Assembly (NCBI RefSeq): GCF_001704415.2
Contig: NC_030816.1
Location: 75,471,713-75,535,712, forward strand
Reading direction: 5' to 3'
Length of the DNA stretch: 64,000 bases
Source: Capra hircus
Taxonomy: Eukaryota; Chordata; Mammalia; Artiodactyla; Bovidae
Every line of letters starts with the position of its first letter. Position 1 is the first letter of the stretch. This document shows, in pieces, positions 21,476 to 32,695 of this stretch. Under the pieces are notes generated by a model. The model ran no database searches. It saw nothing but the letters and a program-made list of their open reading frames with translations, and had not been told where the DNA came from. Made by a program: the position numbers and the translations under genes.

Positions 21476-21627
21476 TAAAAGCCTAGATCTTTGAAGCCAA
21501 CCTGTGTTCTTGAAAGAGCCAGGGCTGTTCAATGGTAGCTCTATGATCATGTGTAAAGTAAATGGAGTCCCAGTTCCATCTCTTATCTTTAGTCCTTACC
21601 TCTTCTTCTTCCTCCTTTCCATGGAAT

Positions 21628-21737
21628 ATACCATGCTGTGCAGCATGTGGAATCTTACTTCCCAAGCAGGGATTGAACCTGGGCCTCTTGCATTGGAAGC
21701 ACAGAGTCTTAATCAGTAGACTGCCAGGGAAGTCCTC
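21628..21737 (-). mobile_element. CHR-type SINE fragment
   Basis: gcagcatgtggaatcttact, gcagggattgaacctgggcc and the head gactgccagggaagtcct; short reverse CHR copy. Confidence 0.85.
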
Positions 21738-21748
21738 ATGGAACTGGT

Positions 21749-21793
21749 ATTTGATGAGTGACTGTAATAGGAATATTTGATGAGTGACTGTAA
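21749..21793. repeat. 25-bp tandem duplication
   Basis: tatttgatgagtgactgtaa occurs at 21749-21768 and again at 21774-21793, the second copy ending exactly at the Bov-tA insertion point. Confidence 0.85.
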
Positions 21794-22014
21794 GGGAGTC
21801 CCTGGTGGCTCAGATGGTAAAGAATCTGCCTGCAATGCAGAAGACCCGAGTTCGATCCCCAGGTCTGGAAGATCCCCTGGAGAAGAAAATGGCAACCCAC
21901 TCCAGTAGTCTTGCCTGGAGAATCCCATGGACAGAGGAGCCTCATGGGCTACAGTCCATGGGGTTGCGAAAAGTAAGACATGACTGAGCAACTTCACTTT
22001 CTTTCGCTTTCCTG
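21794..22014 (+). mobile_element. Bov-tA SINE
   Basis: Starts gggagtccctggtggctcag, with a near-intact promoter box (gagttcgatccccagg), and ends after gacatgactgagcaacttca. ctgtaatag at the right edge matches the upstream flank, consistent with a TSD. Confidence 0.94.
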
Positions 22015-22680
22015 TAATAGGGAAGGCCTGTGTTAATCTGGAGATACAGTGGTGACCATGCCAGGCACTCCTTCCTGCCTCATGGATGTCAGGATGCCTG
22101 CAGATGGGCAGGAAGCTGGCAGAGCACGGTGTGCTCAGGACTGCATGGGGTGGGAGCGAGCACGGGGGACCAAGAAGGCACCAGATGGGCATGCAGCCAA
22201 CCCAGACCTGGATGGGCTGAAAAGTCTTCCATATGTAGTCACATCTGGGCTGAAAGGTAAACAGTGAGGTGTGTCAGCCCCAGACACACACACACACTCC
22301 TGGGTCCCACACCCTCCAAGTCAGGAGGGGCGGACAGAATCCCTGTGAGTGGTGCACTGGCCTCTTCCGCTGGCAGCTCCCTTCTTCCAGGAGAAACAGA
22401 AGCCAGGTCGGCAATACCTGTGTGGCTGTTATTTAATCCTCATCTCTCCCTGACTCAGAAGGGGAGGAACAAGAAGGCTGGGAGAGGCCTCGCCTTGTTC
22501 AGAGCTGTACCCCCGATGCCCAGTACAGAGCCTGGCAGAGATGGCATTCAAACCCTCCAGAGGGAAAAACTAATCAGACCGCTGCCCCTCCATTCAAAAT
22601 CGACTGCTTTGTTCATGGCAAGGAGGCCAGGGTAAGAGAAGTTCCCATATCACAGGAACTGGAAAGTCAGAACTATACCT
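22015..22680. other. Single-copy stretch, no gene seen
   Basis: Includes two overlapping frames (22030-22267) and a 123-codon frame (22264-22635), none with a recognisable domain, plus a short (AC)n near 22287. I do not call a gene. Confidence 0.45.
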
Positions 22681-22917
22681 GGGACTTCCCTAGTGGTCCA
22701 GTGGTTAAGAATCCACCTGTCAATGCCAGGAACACAGGTTCAATCCCTGGTCCAGCCAGGAAGATCCCAAATGACAAAGAGCAGAGCCCGGGCTCCGCAA
22801 CAGAGAAGCGATGAGAAGCTCGCACAGTGCAATGAAGAGTAGGTGCTTTTAATCAATTAGAGAAAGCCCAGGCACAGCAATGAAGAACCAGAGCAACCAA
22901 AAACTTAATTAATTCAT
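22681..22917 (+). mobile_element. CHR-type SINE
   Basis: gggacttccctagtggtcca head, ggttcaatccctggtccagc, a shortened body and an A/T-rich tail ending near 22917. Confidence 0.88.
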
Positions 22918-23359
22918 CATTTAAAAAGTAATACACCCTGTGACTGCTCGGGGTCTGCTGTCTGCATTTGATCACCAGTCCTCTTCTGGTGATACCGGGT
23001 GAACGTGCCTTCCAGACTGGCCAGTTCCTCCCCAGTAGAAGAGACTGCGTTAAACCCAGCTGACAGTAAATCGGGGCATTTGATGAAATTCAACTCCAAC
23101 AGCAATTTTCTCTATTTTGCTCATCCACTAAATGGAGCTCCTCTTGTCAAAATTATTCTTGCTCTACCCTCTTAGGCTGATTAGAGCAGAAAGTGGGCTG
23201 GGGCCCCAGCACAGACTGGGGGTACACACACCGGGCACTCCCCTGATGCCAAGTGCAGTCTAGAACAGTCGGCTAGGACCTCACACTCTTTTTCTCTTCT
23301 GCTTTTCCTACCCTCTCTATAGTTTATGGCCCCTGCCCACTGGGTGAGCCAGGCTTTGT
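22918..23359. other. Single-copy stretch, no gene seen
   Basis: No recognised repeat or coding signal. Confidence 0.4.
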
Positions 23360-23567
23360 GTTACGTGTGTGTGTGTTAGTCGCTCAGTCGTGTCCAGCTC
23401 TTTGCGACCCCGTGGGCCATAGCCCGCCAGGCTCTGCTGTCCATGAGATTCTCCAGGCAAGAAAACTGGAGTAGGTATCCAGTCCCCTCTCCAGGGGATC
23501 TTTCCTACCCAGGGATCAAACCCAGGTCTCCTGCACTGCAGGCGGATTCTTTACCATCTGAGCCACC
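23360..23567 (-). mobile_element. Bov-tA SINE
   Basis: tagtcgctcagtcgtgtcca preceded by (GT)n, then ccccgtgggccatagcccgc, ctctccaggggatctttcct and the head accatctgagccacc; reverse strand. Confidence 0.92.
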
Positions 23568-24208
23568 ATGTGTATATACTGTGCTTTTTCTCATTATGGC
23601 CTAGGGGTGGGAGGGGGTGGATTTCCATTGACAAGGGGGAGATGCCTATGGCTTCCTTGATGTGGAACCATTCGCTGTGATCCTGAATGTCGGTTATTGA
23701 ATAATCACAGATTGGTACCATTCCCCAGAAGTTATCTTTGCTCTGTGCACCAAGCACTGTTAACCGACCAGTCTGACACTAGTCAGTTAGTCTGACACTA
23801 GTCACTAGTCTTGACTGACAGTGACAGGCAGGTGATATCAAGAGCCCTAAATGAGCTTTTAATCAGGAGTCCTTTCATCTTCGGGACGGTCTCACGTGGA
23901 GAGGGTCCCCTGTGCTCCTTGCTCCCCCACGATGCCCAGCTGCTCCTGCTGCATTTGCGTTTATCTTGTCCCAGGTTGAGTGCCAAGATTGCTCTGGTTG
24001 AAACAGAACTTGAGAGTGGCTGATGTCCAAGCCTAAAGCTGTTTCCAGCTGGCCCTGACCCTCCAGATGTTCTCTACAGCAGCTGAGCAGAGATGGGGAG
24101 TGGCCGGCATGCTGAGTTGCTGCTTCCTGATGACCCTGACTGTCCTGTTCACTTGTCTATGACCCTACTGTGTGCGTCCTTGGTTAGAGATGCAGCCCTT
24201 GGACCACA
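23568..24208. other. Single-copy stretch with a short direct repeat
   Basis: agtctgacactagtca occurs twice between about 23769 and 23805. Otherwise no gene or repeat recognised; a 70-codon frame at 23811 is overlapped by an antisense frame and lacks a domain. Confidence 0.42.
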
Positions 24209-24650
24209 CCACCTATTGGCAGTGATATTTAAGGAGCACTTATTATGTGCCTGCTGCTGCTACTGCTGCTAAGTCACTTTAGTCGTATCCGACTCTGTGC
24301 GACCCCATAGACAGCAGCCCACCAGGCTCCGCCGTCCCTGGGATTCTCTAGGCAAGAACGCTGGAGTGGGTTGCCACTTCCTTCTCCAATGCATGAAAGT
24401 GAAAGTGAAGTCGCTCAGTCGCGTCCGACTCTTAGCGACCCCGTGGACTGCAGCCTACCAGGCTCCCCCGTCCCTAGGATTTTCCAGGCAAGAGTACTGG
24501 AGTGGGGTGCCATTGCCTTCTCCGTACTATGTGTCAGGCACAGTTATTCATCCCCATTTTACTGATGTGGAAACTGAAACACGGAGAGTGTGAGTAACTC
24601 ATCCAGAAGGTTCAGGGCCCAGCCTTGGCAGCCCTCAGGGAGCAGCAACA
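24209..24650 (-). mobile_element. MIR SINE split by Bov-A2
   Basis: gatatttaaggagcacttat (left) and actatgtgtcaggcacagtt, ccccattttactgatgtgga, gagtgtgagtaactcatcca (right) form one reverse MIR once the Bov-A2 at 24251-24524 is set aside. Confidence 0.88.
24251..24524 (-). mobile_element. Bov-A2 SINE nested in MIR
   Basis: Reverse dimeric Bov-A2: (CTG)n-like start, ttagtcgtatccgactctgt, first monomer to tccttctccaatgcatg, second monomer from gaagtcgctcagtcgcgtcc to ccattgccttctcc. TSD tattatgtgc (24241-24250) versus tactatgtgt (24525-24534). Confidence 0.95.
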
Positions 24651-24880
24651 CCGTGCTTATCTTTTCTATTGTGCCCATTTTGTTTGGCCAGCATGGAAAA
24701 AAAATGATTCACACTTAAAAAGGGTCTAAAGTGACTCTGTTACAGTAAGTCCCCTACATGCAAACAAGTGTCATTCCAAGAGAGTATTCATCTAAGTCCA
24801 GTTTGTTTGTAAGTCCAACAAACTTAGCCTAGGGACCCAGCTAACACAATCTGCTATATAATACCGTCCTGTAATAGACT

Positions 24881-25252
24881 TTCAAACTGTGGTGCTGGAG
24901 AAGTCTCTTGAGAGTTCCTTGGACAGCAAGAAGATCAACCAGTCGATCCTAAAGGAAATTATCCCTCAATACTCATTGGAAGGACTGATGCTGAAGCTGA
25001 AGCTCCAGTAACTTTGGCTTCCTGATGTGAAGAGCCTACTCATTGGAAAAGACTGTGATGCTGGGAAAGATGGAAGGCAGAAGAAGAGGGCGATTGAAGA
25101 TGAAATGGTTGGATGGCATCATCGGTTGAATGGACATGAACTTGGACAAACTCCAAGAGATGGTGAGCGACAGGCAGGACTAGCGTGCTGCAATCCATGG
25201 AGTTGCAAAGAGTCATGCAAAACATGACTTGGCGACTGAACAGCAACAACAA
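24881..25252 (+). mobile_element. BovB LINE 3' end, old
   Basis: ctttcaaactgtggtgctgg, gctgaagctgaagctccagt, gatgctgggaaagatgg and the tail gcgactgaacagcaacaaca. Diverged 3' terminus lying inside the inverted-repeat transposon. Confidence 0.9.
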
Positions 25253-25554
25253 CTGGGTTTATAATACTTTCCACACAAATAATACACTAAAAAAACATGA
25301 AAAATAAAATATTTTAAAGCTTACAGTACAGTATCTCAAAAAGTACAACAGCTGGTATACAGGGGCTGGGATCAAGTGAACAGGAAGAAGAGTTACTGCC
25401 TGGGGGGAGAGGAGGTGGGGGATGGTAGACCTGAAGGCTCATCTGCAATAGGAGATGGAGAGCAAGCTGCAATGCCACTCACGCATGATGTTGATAGAAC
25501 AAGTGTGCTGGAACCAGATGCACATTTTTATCATTGAAAGCTCCCATTATGAAG

Positions 25555-25614
25555 GTTCATATGTAGGAGGTTCATATGTAGGAGGTTCATATGTAAGGGG
25601 CTCATATGTAGGGG
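25555..25614. repeat. 15-bp tandem repeat, four units
   Basis: aggttcatatgtagg-type units are repeated four times with small changes up to the transposon's right inverted repeat; the last unit merges with that repeat. Confidence 0.85.
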
Positions 25615-25909
25615 ACTTACTACACTCCCTTTAATTTAGAAATTAAAGATGGAGAAATTCTGATGAAGACAGAAGCTGCACAGAAACTCCTTTAAAATGC
25701 CAATGTGTTTGAGAGGAATGACTCTGGCCGGAGAGGGAGCTAGATAAGAACAGGGAGCTTCTTTATCGGCATGCCCAGCACTCAGCAGGATACCCAGTAC
25801 TGTGTGCCCAGTAAGTGCTGATTGAATCCGGAGGAGAAATAAGTGGTATTGTGTTCTTTGTTTTCTGGGGCAAACTTCTTGAGTAATTGTCTTGGCCTCC
25901 TACTAGACA

Positions 25910-26128
25910 GGCAGTGACCAGCGCATGCCTGCTCAGTCTGACTCTTTGTAACTTCACAAACTGTAGCCCTCCAGGCTCCTCCGTCCATGGGATTCTGTAG
26001 GCAAGAAGACTGGAATGGTTTGCCGTTTCCTCCTCTAGGAGATCTTCCCAACTCAGGGATCGAACCTGTGTCTCTCATCTCTGGCATCAGCAGGCGAGTT
26101 CTTTACCACTGAGTCACCTGGGAAGCCC
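25910..26128 (-). mobile_element. Bov-tA SINE
   Basis: Reverse Bov-tA with degraded tail and intact head (cactgagtcacctgggaagc). TSD cctactagaca at 25899-25909 and 26129-26139, perfect over 11 bases. Confidence 0.95.
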
Positions 26129-26154
26129 CCTACTAGACAAGCTAAGCCTTACAT

Positions 26155-26600
26155 GCAGTAAAGAACAAAATCTAGTCCCTGCCTTAAAGGAGCTTCCAGC
26201 CTTCTAGGAGGATAGATAGACAGGTACAGACAATTATGGAAAATAGGGCCACAGAGTGCAGAGCATCACACTAGGGGGTAGTGGGTACTCTAACCCAAGC
26301 TTGGGGAACAGGGCAGTGGTCAGGGAAGATTTCACAAGGATTTAATGACTAAGCTAAGGCCTGAAGGAGGGGACCTGGCCATGTGAAGATGGCAGAAAGC
26401 AGCCTGATCAAGGCCCTGGAGGTAAGAGAGCAAGCGGAGAAGGCACATTAAGGAATTTCGAGTAGTACAGGGAGCCTGTTGTCCATGGCAGTGGAGCAAG
26501 CTGGGGGCCCAGGAGGGGAGTCTTCAGAGGAGGCCAGAGAGGGGCCAGATCACGGAGGGCCTGCCTGCGTCCAGCTTGGTCTTGCCTGTTTCTCAGGGTA
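26155..26600 (+). repeat. Ancient mammalian repeat, fragment B
   Basis: gccttaaaggagcttccagc, cagtggtcagggaagatttc, acattaaggaatttcgagta and gagaggggccagatcacgga follow the order of a long, widely dispersed mammalian repeat, also represented at 38100-38300 and 61375-62400. Family name not assigned. Confidence 0.5.
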
Positions 26601-26976
26601 ATTATCAGTAGTGTCCCCCTCACTCACTAAAGTATTCTTGTTTGGACAGTCAATCATTCAGACATCCTGTTACTTCCTATAGACTAAGGATTTGGCCTCT
26701 ATCCATCCAGTTGCATTGGAAATGAAGAGAAGAGGACATACTTGAGAAACATTAAGTAAATGATAATATAAATAGGATTTCGATTAGACCTGGGGGGAGG
26801 GGAAGAATGAAGAATCCAGCTGTGCCCATGTGAAGCTGATGACCTGCTGTCGGTGGATCTCCGTCAGAAATCACTTGGGCTTTGTTTTGTTTTAATAACT
26901 ACAGATGCACTTTAACCTGGACCCCCCTCCATCACAGTCTCTGGGGGAGGAGCCAGGAAACTTCAGGGTTAACAAG
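26601..26976. other. Single-copy stretch, no gene seen
   Basis: No recognised repeat or gene. Confidence 0.4.
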
Positions 26977-26985
26977 CTGCCCAGG

Positions 26986-27175
26986 GACTTCCCTAGTGGT
27001 CCAGTGGCTAAGACTACACACTTGCAAGGCAGGGGGCCCAGGGTTCGATCCCTGGTCAGGGAACTAGATCCCACATACCTCAGCTAAGAGTTTGCAGGTC
27101 CACAGCTAAAGATGCGGCAGGCTGCAATGAAAACCTGGAGCAGTCAAATAAATAAAAATAAATGTTTAAAAAGAT
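26986..27175 (+). mobile_element. CHR-type SINE
   Basis: gacttccctagtggtccagt head, near-perfect promoter box (ggttcgatccctggtcaggg), short body and an aaataaataaaaataaatg tail. TSD ctgcccagg at 26977-26985 and 27176-27184. Confidence 0.94.
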
Positions 27176-27184
27176 CTGCCCAGG

Positions 27185-27957
27185 TAGTCTTCCTGCAAGA
27201 GCCTTGAATGAGGTGGGAGGGGGAAGGGCGCAGAGGTGTTCTGGGCTGGGGGCTGTGCTGGGTTTCTGAGCAGCAGTGGGCCTCAGCCCCCAGGGAGGAT
27301 GGGGAGAACAAGAATTAAGAGCCATAAAGAGCCAAACACCACCTGCGCGAGGCACCTCAGCCGCCCTCAAGCTGATGACTTGTATCAGGCGGAGGGAAGG
27401 ACAACAGGAAGGAGACCAGCAACAGCAGCCAGGCCTCTGCGGGGAGCGGAGCGGCAGGAAGTGAGAACCCAGCGGTGTCATCCGACGCAGGATGCCCCCT
27501 CGCACCCTGTGGGTCCCAGGCTCCCGCATCCGGTACAGGCCAGGGCTGAGCACCTGGCCCCCGCTGCCCTTTGTCCCCAGCAGCCTGAGATGGGCTTGCA
27601 AATATAGCTCATGCCTTTGGGTTCCTAAAGGCTCATTTTGCAGGGAAAAGAAAAAAAGTGTAGAGAAAGGAAAACCAAACTCAAAACGACAGGCAGGCCT
27701 CAGATTTCAGGTCAGCTTCCAGACCACTGAAAGAAAGTACATACCGCACTAAAGAGAGTCAGGTGAGTTTTTTGGTTTCCTGGTACATATACAAGTGATG
27801 ATTAGGCTGTACTGTTGTCTATTAAGAGTGCAATAACATTATGTCTAAAAAAACTATATGTGTGCCTTTATTAAAAAGCACTTTATTGCTTAAAAAATGT
27901 TAACATCATCTGAGCCTTCAGGGAGTTGTAGTCGTGACATTAAAGATCACTGATCAC
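27185..27957. other. Single-copy, locally GC/CpG-rich stretch
   Basis: From about 27340 to 27560 CpG is more frequent than in most of the window. Open frames of 123 codons (plus) and 173 codons (minus) overlap here; neither has a recognised domain, and the minus frame ends inside the CHR SINE. Chance frames in GC-rich DNA are the simplest reading. Confidence 0.45.
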
Positions 27958-27964
27958 AGATCAC

Positions 27965-28176
27965 CACGAAAGTGAACGTGTCAAGTCGTATCCAACTCTT
28001 TTTGACCCTATGGACTGTATGTAGCCTGCCAGGCTCCCCTGTCCACAGGATTCTCCAGGCAAGAAGACTGGAGTGAGTTGCCGTTCTGTTCATAGGGTAT
28101 CTTCCCAACCCAGGGATTGTATCTGGGTCCCTGCCCTGCAGGAAGCTTCTTTACTGTCTGAGCCACCAAGATTGCC
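27965..28176 (-). mobile_element. Bov-tA SINE
   Basis: gtcaagtcgtatccaactct, gattctccaggcaagaagac, gggtatcttcccaaccc and the head gagccaccaagattgcc; diverged reverse copy. Confidence 0.9.
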
Positions 28177-29103
28177 ACACGTAATTAGGAAAAGGTTGAA
28201 CTATTTCAAGAATTACCAACATGTGACACAGAGACATGAAGTGAACAAATGCCATTGGAAAAATAGCTAGAATAGACTCACTCGACATGGGGCTAGCACA
28301 GACCTTCCATTTGCACAAAACGCAGCAAAACCAAGTGCGGTGAGGTGAGGTACGTGTGTGTGGTCGACTCGGGCAGAAAGGGGAGGCCAGGTAAGTCAGC
28401 CTGATGGGGAGGCAGTATGGGAGCTACAGCTCCTCCATGCGGAGCCAAACACGTTCCTCCCTTTTCAGGAAAGGGCTGGCTGTCTCCCCAGCAGTCAGCA
28501 CCAGGAAGGCAGCTGCCGGCGGGCTTCTTTTCTATGTGCTAACACTTGGACTCAGATCACATTGGGCTGAGGCCTGTCGATGCTTTCGTTCCTTTTGGCT
28601 CATCCCTCACATAACATAATCGCCTGCTGTTTAAGGTTCTTAGGATTCTCCAAAATGTCCACATTCCTTCTCAAATGCAGAGCCCAAGCCGCCATCCACG
28701 GCCAGTCCACTCCAGACTTCTCACCCGCATTTGTCAGACTTTTAATTCTGCCTTAGGACACTGTTTGTGTTCAGCTGATGGCTTTCAGGGAACAATCTGC
28801 CTTTCTCAGGAGTCTAGGAACTGAAACCTTTCTACCGCCTTTCTTATCTGGGTGGATTTTTCTCCTCACTTAATTAAACTGGTGTATGTCAGATAGTGTT
28901 CCCAAATTTCCCCAGCTGTGCTTCTCAGAGCAGGGTACTATCTATCATATGCTCCTGGCTCAGTGATCAAATAAGGCAAGAAGGGAATTATAACCTCATC
29001 TGTCTCTTGGAGATGTACAGAGTGTGAGCATGCAGAAGGTTCTGAGAAGTCCTACATTTGTCTGACTTAGCATCTTCTACTGATTAGCTTACTCCTGACA
29101 CTC
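28177..29103. other. Single-copy stretch, no gene seen
   Basis: About 0.9 kb without recognised repeats; two overlapping frames (28358-28619) have no domain. Confidence 0.45.
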
Positions 29104-29855
29104 TTCAGTTCAGTTCAGTCCCTCAGTCGTGTCCGACTCTTTGCGACCCCATGAATCGCAGCACACCCAGCCTCCCTGTCCATCACCAACTCCTGGAGTT
29201 CACTCAGACTCACGTCCATCGAGTCCGTGATGCCATCCAGCCATCTCATCCTGTGTCGTCCCCTTCTCCTCCTGCCCTCAATCCCTCCCAGCATCAGGGT
29301 CTTTTCCAATGAGTCAACTCTTCGCATGAGGTGGCCAAAGTACTGGAGATTCAGCTTTAGCATCATTCCTTCCAAAGAAATCCCAGGGTTGATCTCCTTC
29401 AGAATGGACTGGTTGGATCTCCTTGCAGTCCAAGGGACTCTCAAGAGTCTTCTCCAACAGCACAGTTTAAAAGCATCAATTCTTCAGCGCTCAGCTTTCT
29501 TCACAGTCCAACTCTCACATCCATACATGACCACTGGAAAAACCATAGCCTTGACTAGACGGACCTTTGTTGGCAAAGTAATGTCTCTGCTTTTCAATAT
29601 GCTATCTAGGTTGGTCATAACTTTTCTTCCAAGGAGTCAGCGTCTTTTAATTTCATGGCTGCAGTCACCATCTGCAGTGATTTTGAAGCCCCCCAAAATA
29701 AAGCCTGACACTGTTCCACTGTTTCCCCATCTATTTCCCACGAAGTGATGGGACCAGATGCCATGATCTTCGTTTTCTGAATGTTGAGCTTTAAGCCAAC
29801 TTTTTCACTCTCCACTTTCAGTTTCATCAAGAGGCTTTTTAGTTCCTCTTCACCT
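29104..29855 (-). mobile_element. BovB LINE 3' portion
   Basis: Complement of the tail (cagttcagttcagtccctca) through the C-terminal domain to just after the YADD region, truncated at 29855. The sense frame is broken near 29450; the antisense frame (29227-29748) is open for 173 codons. Confidence 0.95.
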
Positions 29856-30034
29856 ATTTAACAGCCAACATCAAGTTCTGACCTCCCAAGAGTGAGGGCT
29901 CTCCTGGTGGTAGATTAACCCTTTCACATGTGCATCTTCCTAAATCCCCAACATGGCAAAATAACAACCTCCCACCCATGTGACTGATAACAAGTGTCAG
30001 GCTTTTTTCTTCCCCTAAATGAAATGTCTTTAAT

Positions 30035-30545
30035 TGCTTTTTATGAGTATTGCTATTATTACAAATACTTTTCACTCTTATTATAAATTACATATTAATT
30101 ACAGACAACATAAAGAAAAGAACCTAAAACACCTGCTTCCTCAAGGAAAACCACTATTGACATTTCCTTCTAGATTTTTCTGTGTATTGGTATATGTATA
30201 TATAATATCAACACATGCACTTCTGTGTTTTTTAATGAGATCATATCATAATGTATTTTTATACACACAAATTGGTAACATCTTTCCACATCAATAGTTA
30301 CATTTCTGTAATGTTATTTTAATAGCCACATAGGATTCTTTTGTATGGCTGCACCACAATTTATTTAATTAATCCCCTATGGTAAGACATTCATATTGTT
30401 TCCAGCTTTCGTTTATTCCAAACAGCACTGTGGTAAATATATTTAGCATCAAATCCTTGCATGTTTTCTTAGTTATTTCCTTAGAATAGATATCCAGAAG
30501 TAGAATCATAGTGTTCCTTTTAACATGGGGCTAAAATCACTGGTG
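30035..30545 (-). mobile_element. L1M 3' UTR-type fragment
   Basis: gacatttccttctagatttt, taacatctttccacatcaat, ccccaatggt-like ccctatggtaagacattcat and ttccttagaatagatatcca are the complement of an old L1 3' region seen widely in mammals. Confidence 0.65.
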
Positions 30546-30636
30546 TACGCCAAGAATGGATAGGTCTCAGGGTTAGCAACCTGCAGGATTCACCACTCCC
30601 GTCTTTTAGGTATGCTCAAATGCCCCGTGATGGCTC

Positions 30637-31090
30637 TAACTAGTTTCCTGTGACTGCTGCAACAAACTTGGAGGCTTGTAAGCAACAGAAATTTACCCTC
30701 TCAATTCTGGAGGGCAGAGGTCCAAAATCAAGGGGTCAGCAGGGCCAGGTTCCCTCTGAAGTCTCCAGGGGAGAGAATCAATTGATTCCTTGTCTCTTCC
30801 AGCTTCTGGAGGTCAGGCATCCCTTAGCTTGTGGCTGCATCACTCCTATCTCTGCCTCTGTCTTTTCGTGGCTTTCTCCTCTGCTCTCTACATCTGTCGT
30901 CTCTTCTGTCTTTTGTAAGGATAGTTGTCCTTGGATTTAGAGTCCACCCAGACAATCCTAGATAATCTCAGCTCCAGATTCTTAATTATATCTCCTAAGA
31001 TGCTTTACCAAATAAGTTCACATCATAGGATCCAGGGGTTAAGGCAAGGGCATAGGTTTTTTGGGGGGTCATCATTCAATCCATTGCAAT
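30637..31090 (-). mobile_element. MLT1-like MaLR LTR
   Basis: Reverse MLT1-type LTR: ctagtttcctgtgactgctg, ctggagggcagaggtccaaa, cttgtggctgcatcactcct, ggatttagagtccacccaga and the closing catcattcaatccattgcaa. Nearly complete at about 450 bases. Confidence 0.83.
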
Positions 31091-31109
31091 GTTCTTCCAG
31101 ACCATAAGG

Positions 31110-32668
31110 ACTGGTTTCCAAATTGGCACACACATTCAATTAGCATTGAACTATTATCCTCCTAACCCTGTTGGTGGCGAGGTAAGTTGGTGTGCCACTG
31201 TGGAAAACAGAATGGAAGTTTCTCAGAAAACTACAAGCAGAGCTACCATAGGATCCAGCAACCCACTCCTGGGCATAAATCCAGACAAAACTCCAATTTG
31301 AAAAGATACATGCACCCCTACATTCATAGCAAAACTATTCGCAATAGCCAAGACGTGCAACAACCTAAATATCCCTGGACAGATGAATGGGTAAAGAAGA
31401 TGAGATGCATACATAGAATGGAATACTACTCAGCCATAAAAAAACAATAAAGCCATTTGCAGCAATATGGAGGAGGCTAGAGATGACCATACTAAGTGAA
31501 GTATGTCAGAAAGAGAGCAAACACTATATGGTATCACTTAACCTGTGGGATCTAAAATATGACACTAATGAACCTGCCTGTGAAACAAAAGCAGAATCAT
31601 GGACACAGACAAGAAACTGGTGATTGCCTGTTGGGAAGGAGTAAGGGGAGGGATGGCGTGGGAGACCGGGGTTAGCAAACGTCAGCTCTTGTGTATAGAA
31701 TGTATAAACAACAAGGTCTTACTGTATAGCACAGAGAACTATATTCAATGACCTATCTAACACCATCCTTATGGCAGAAAGTGAAGAGGAACTAAAAAGC
31801 CTCTTGATGAAAGTGAAAGAGGAGAGTGAAAATTTTGGCTTAAAGCTCAACATTCAGAAAATAAAGATCATGGCATCTGGTCCCATCACTTCATGAGAAA
31901 TAGATGGGGAAACAGTGGAAACAGTGTCAGACTTTATTTTTGGGGGCTCCAAAATCACTGCAGATGGTGACTGCAGCCATGAAGTTAAAAGATGCTTACT
32001 CCTTGGAAGAAAAGTTATGACCAACCTAAATAGCATATTCAAAAGCAGAGACATTACTTTGCCAACAAAGGTCCGTCTAGTCAAGGCTATGGTTTTTCCA
32101 GTGGTCACGTATGGATGTGAGAGTTGGACTGTGAAGAAAGCTGAGCACTGAAGAATTGATGGTTTTGAACTGTGATGTTGGAAAAGACTCTTGAGAGTCT
32201 CTTGGACTGCAAGGAGATCCACCCAGTCCATTCTGAAGGAGATCAGCCCTGGGATTTCTTTGGAAGGAATGATGCTAAAGCTGAAACTCCAGTACTCTGG
32301 CCACCTCATGCGAAGAGTTGACTCATTGGAAAAGACCCTGATGCTGGGAGGGATTGAGGGCAGGAGAAAAAGGGGACGACACAGGATAAGATGTTTGGAT
32401 GGCATCACGGACTCGATGGACGTGAGTCTGAGTGAACTCCAGGAGTTGGTGATGGACAGGGAGGCCGGGCGTGCTGCGATTCATGGGGTCGCAAAGAGTC
32501 GGACACGACTGAGCGACTGAACGAACTGATGATAAACCATAATGGGAAAGAATATTTTTTTAAAAAATAATGTATATATGCATGTCTTAGTCACTATGCT
32601 GTAGAGTATAAATTAATACAACATTGTAAATCAACTGTGCTTCAATTAAAAATTGATTTAAAAATGCA
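31110..32668 (+). mobile_element. L1 3' UTR split by BovB
   Basis: gttggtgtgccactgtggaa, ctcctgggcataaatccaga, ggaatactactcagccataa and cagagaactatattcaatga run to 31756; the L1 resumes at 32525 (gataaaccataatgggaaag) and ends at ttgtaaatcaactgtgcttc before an A-rich tail. The two parts are contiguous in L1 once the BovB is removed. Confidence 0.88.
31757..32524 (+). mobile_element. BovB LINE 3' portion nested in L1
   Basis: Begins at a degraded caccatccttatggcagaaa, i.e. within the segment coding for the residues right after YADD, and runs to the tail gcgactgaacgaactgat. The sense frame has several stops (for example after gctgagcactga near 32150); the antisense strand is open for 184 codons (31854-32408). 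Confidence 0.95.
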
Positions 32669-32695
32669 ATCTTATGTGGAACCTCAATATGTAAT

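Larger units (their letters stand above)
24744..25621. mobile_element. DNA transposon with terminal inverted repeats, split by BovB
   Basis: The left end gtaagtcccctacatg (24745-24760) is the complement of the right end catatgtaggggacttac (25603-25620), with at least 15 matched bases. taca lies just outside both ends, a possible 4-bp TSD. Without the BovB insert the element is about 0.5 kb. No transposase frame is visible, so it is non-autonomous. The superfamily is not assigned. Confidence 0.72.

Noticed and set aside
25555..25614. CRISPR-like array
   Set aside because: Four direct 15-bp units with no spacers, at a transposon end in a mammalian genome.
26986..27100. tRNA-Glu gene, because of the B-box ggttcgatccc
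   Set aside because: The sequence is the head of a CHR SINE with its own tail and TSD; no foldable full tRNA is present. The same applies to all Bov-tA heads.
27080..27601. A 173-codon minus-strand frame as a gene
   Set aside because: It starts in GC-rich DNA, ends inside a CHR SINE, overlaps two plus-strand frames and has no recognisable domain.
31187..31450. An 87-codon frame as a small protein
   Set aside because: It is translated L1 3' UTR, a noncoding part of the element.
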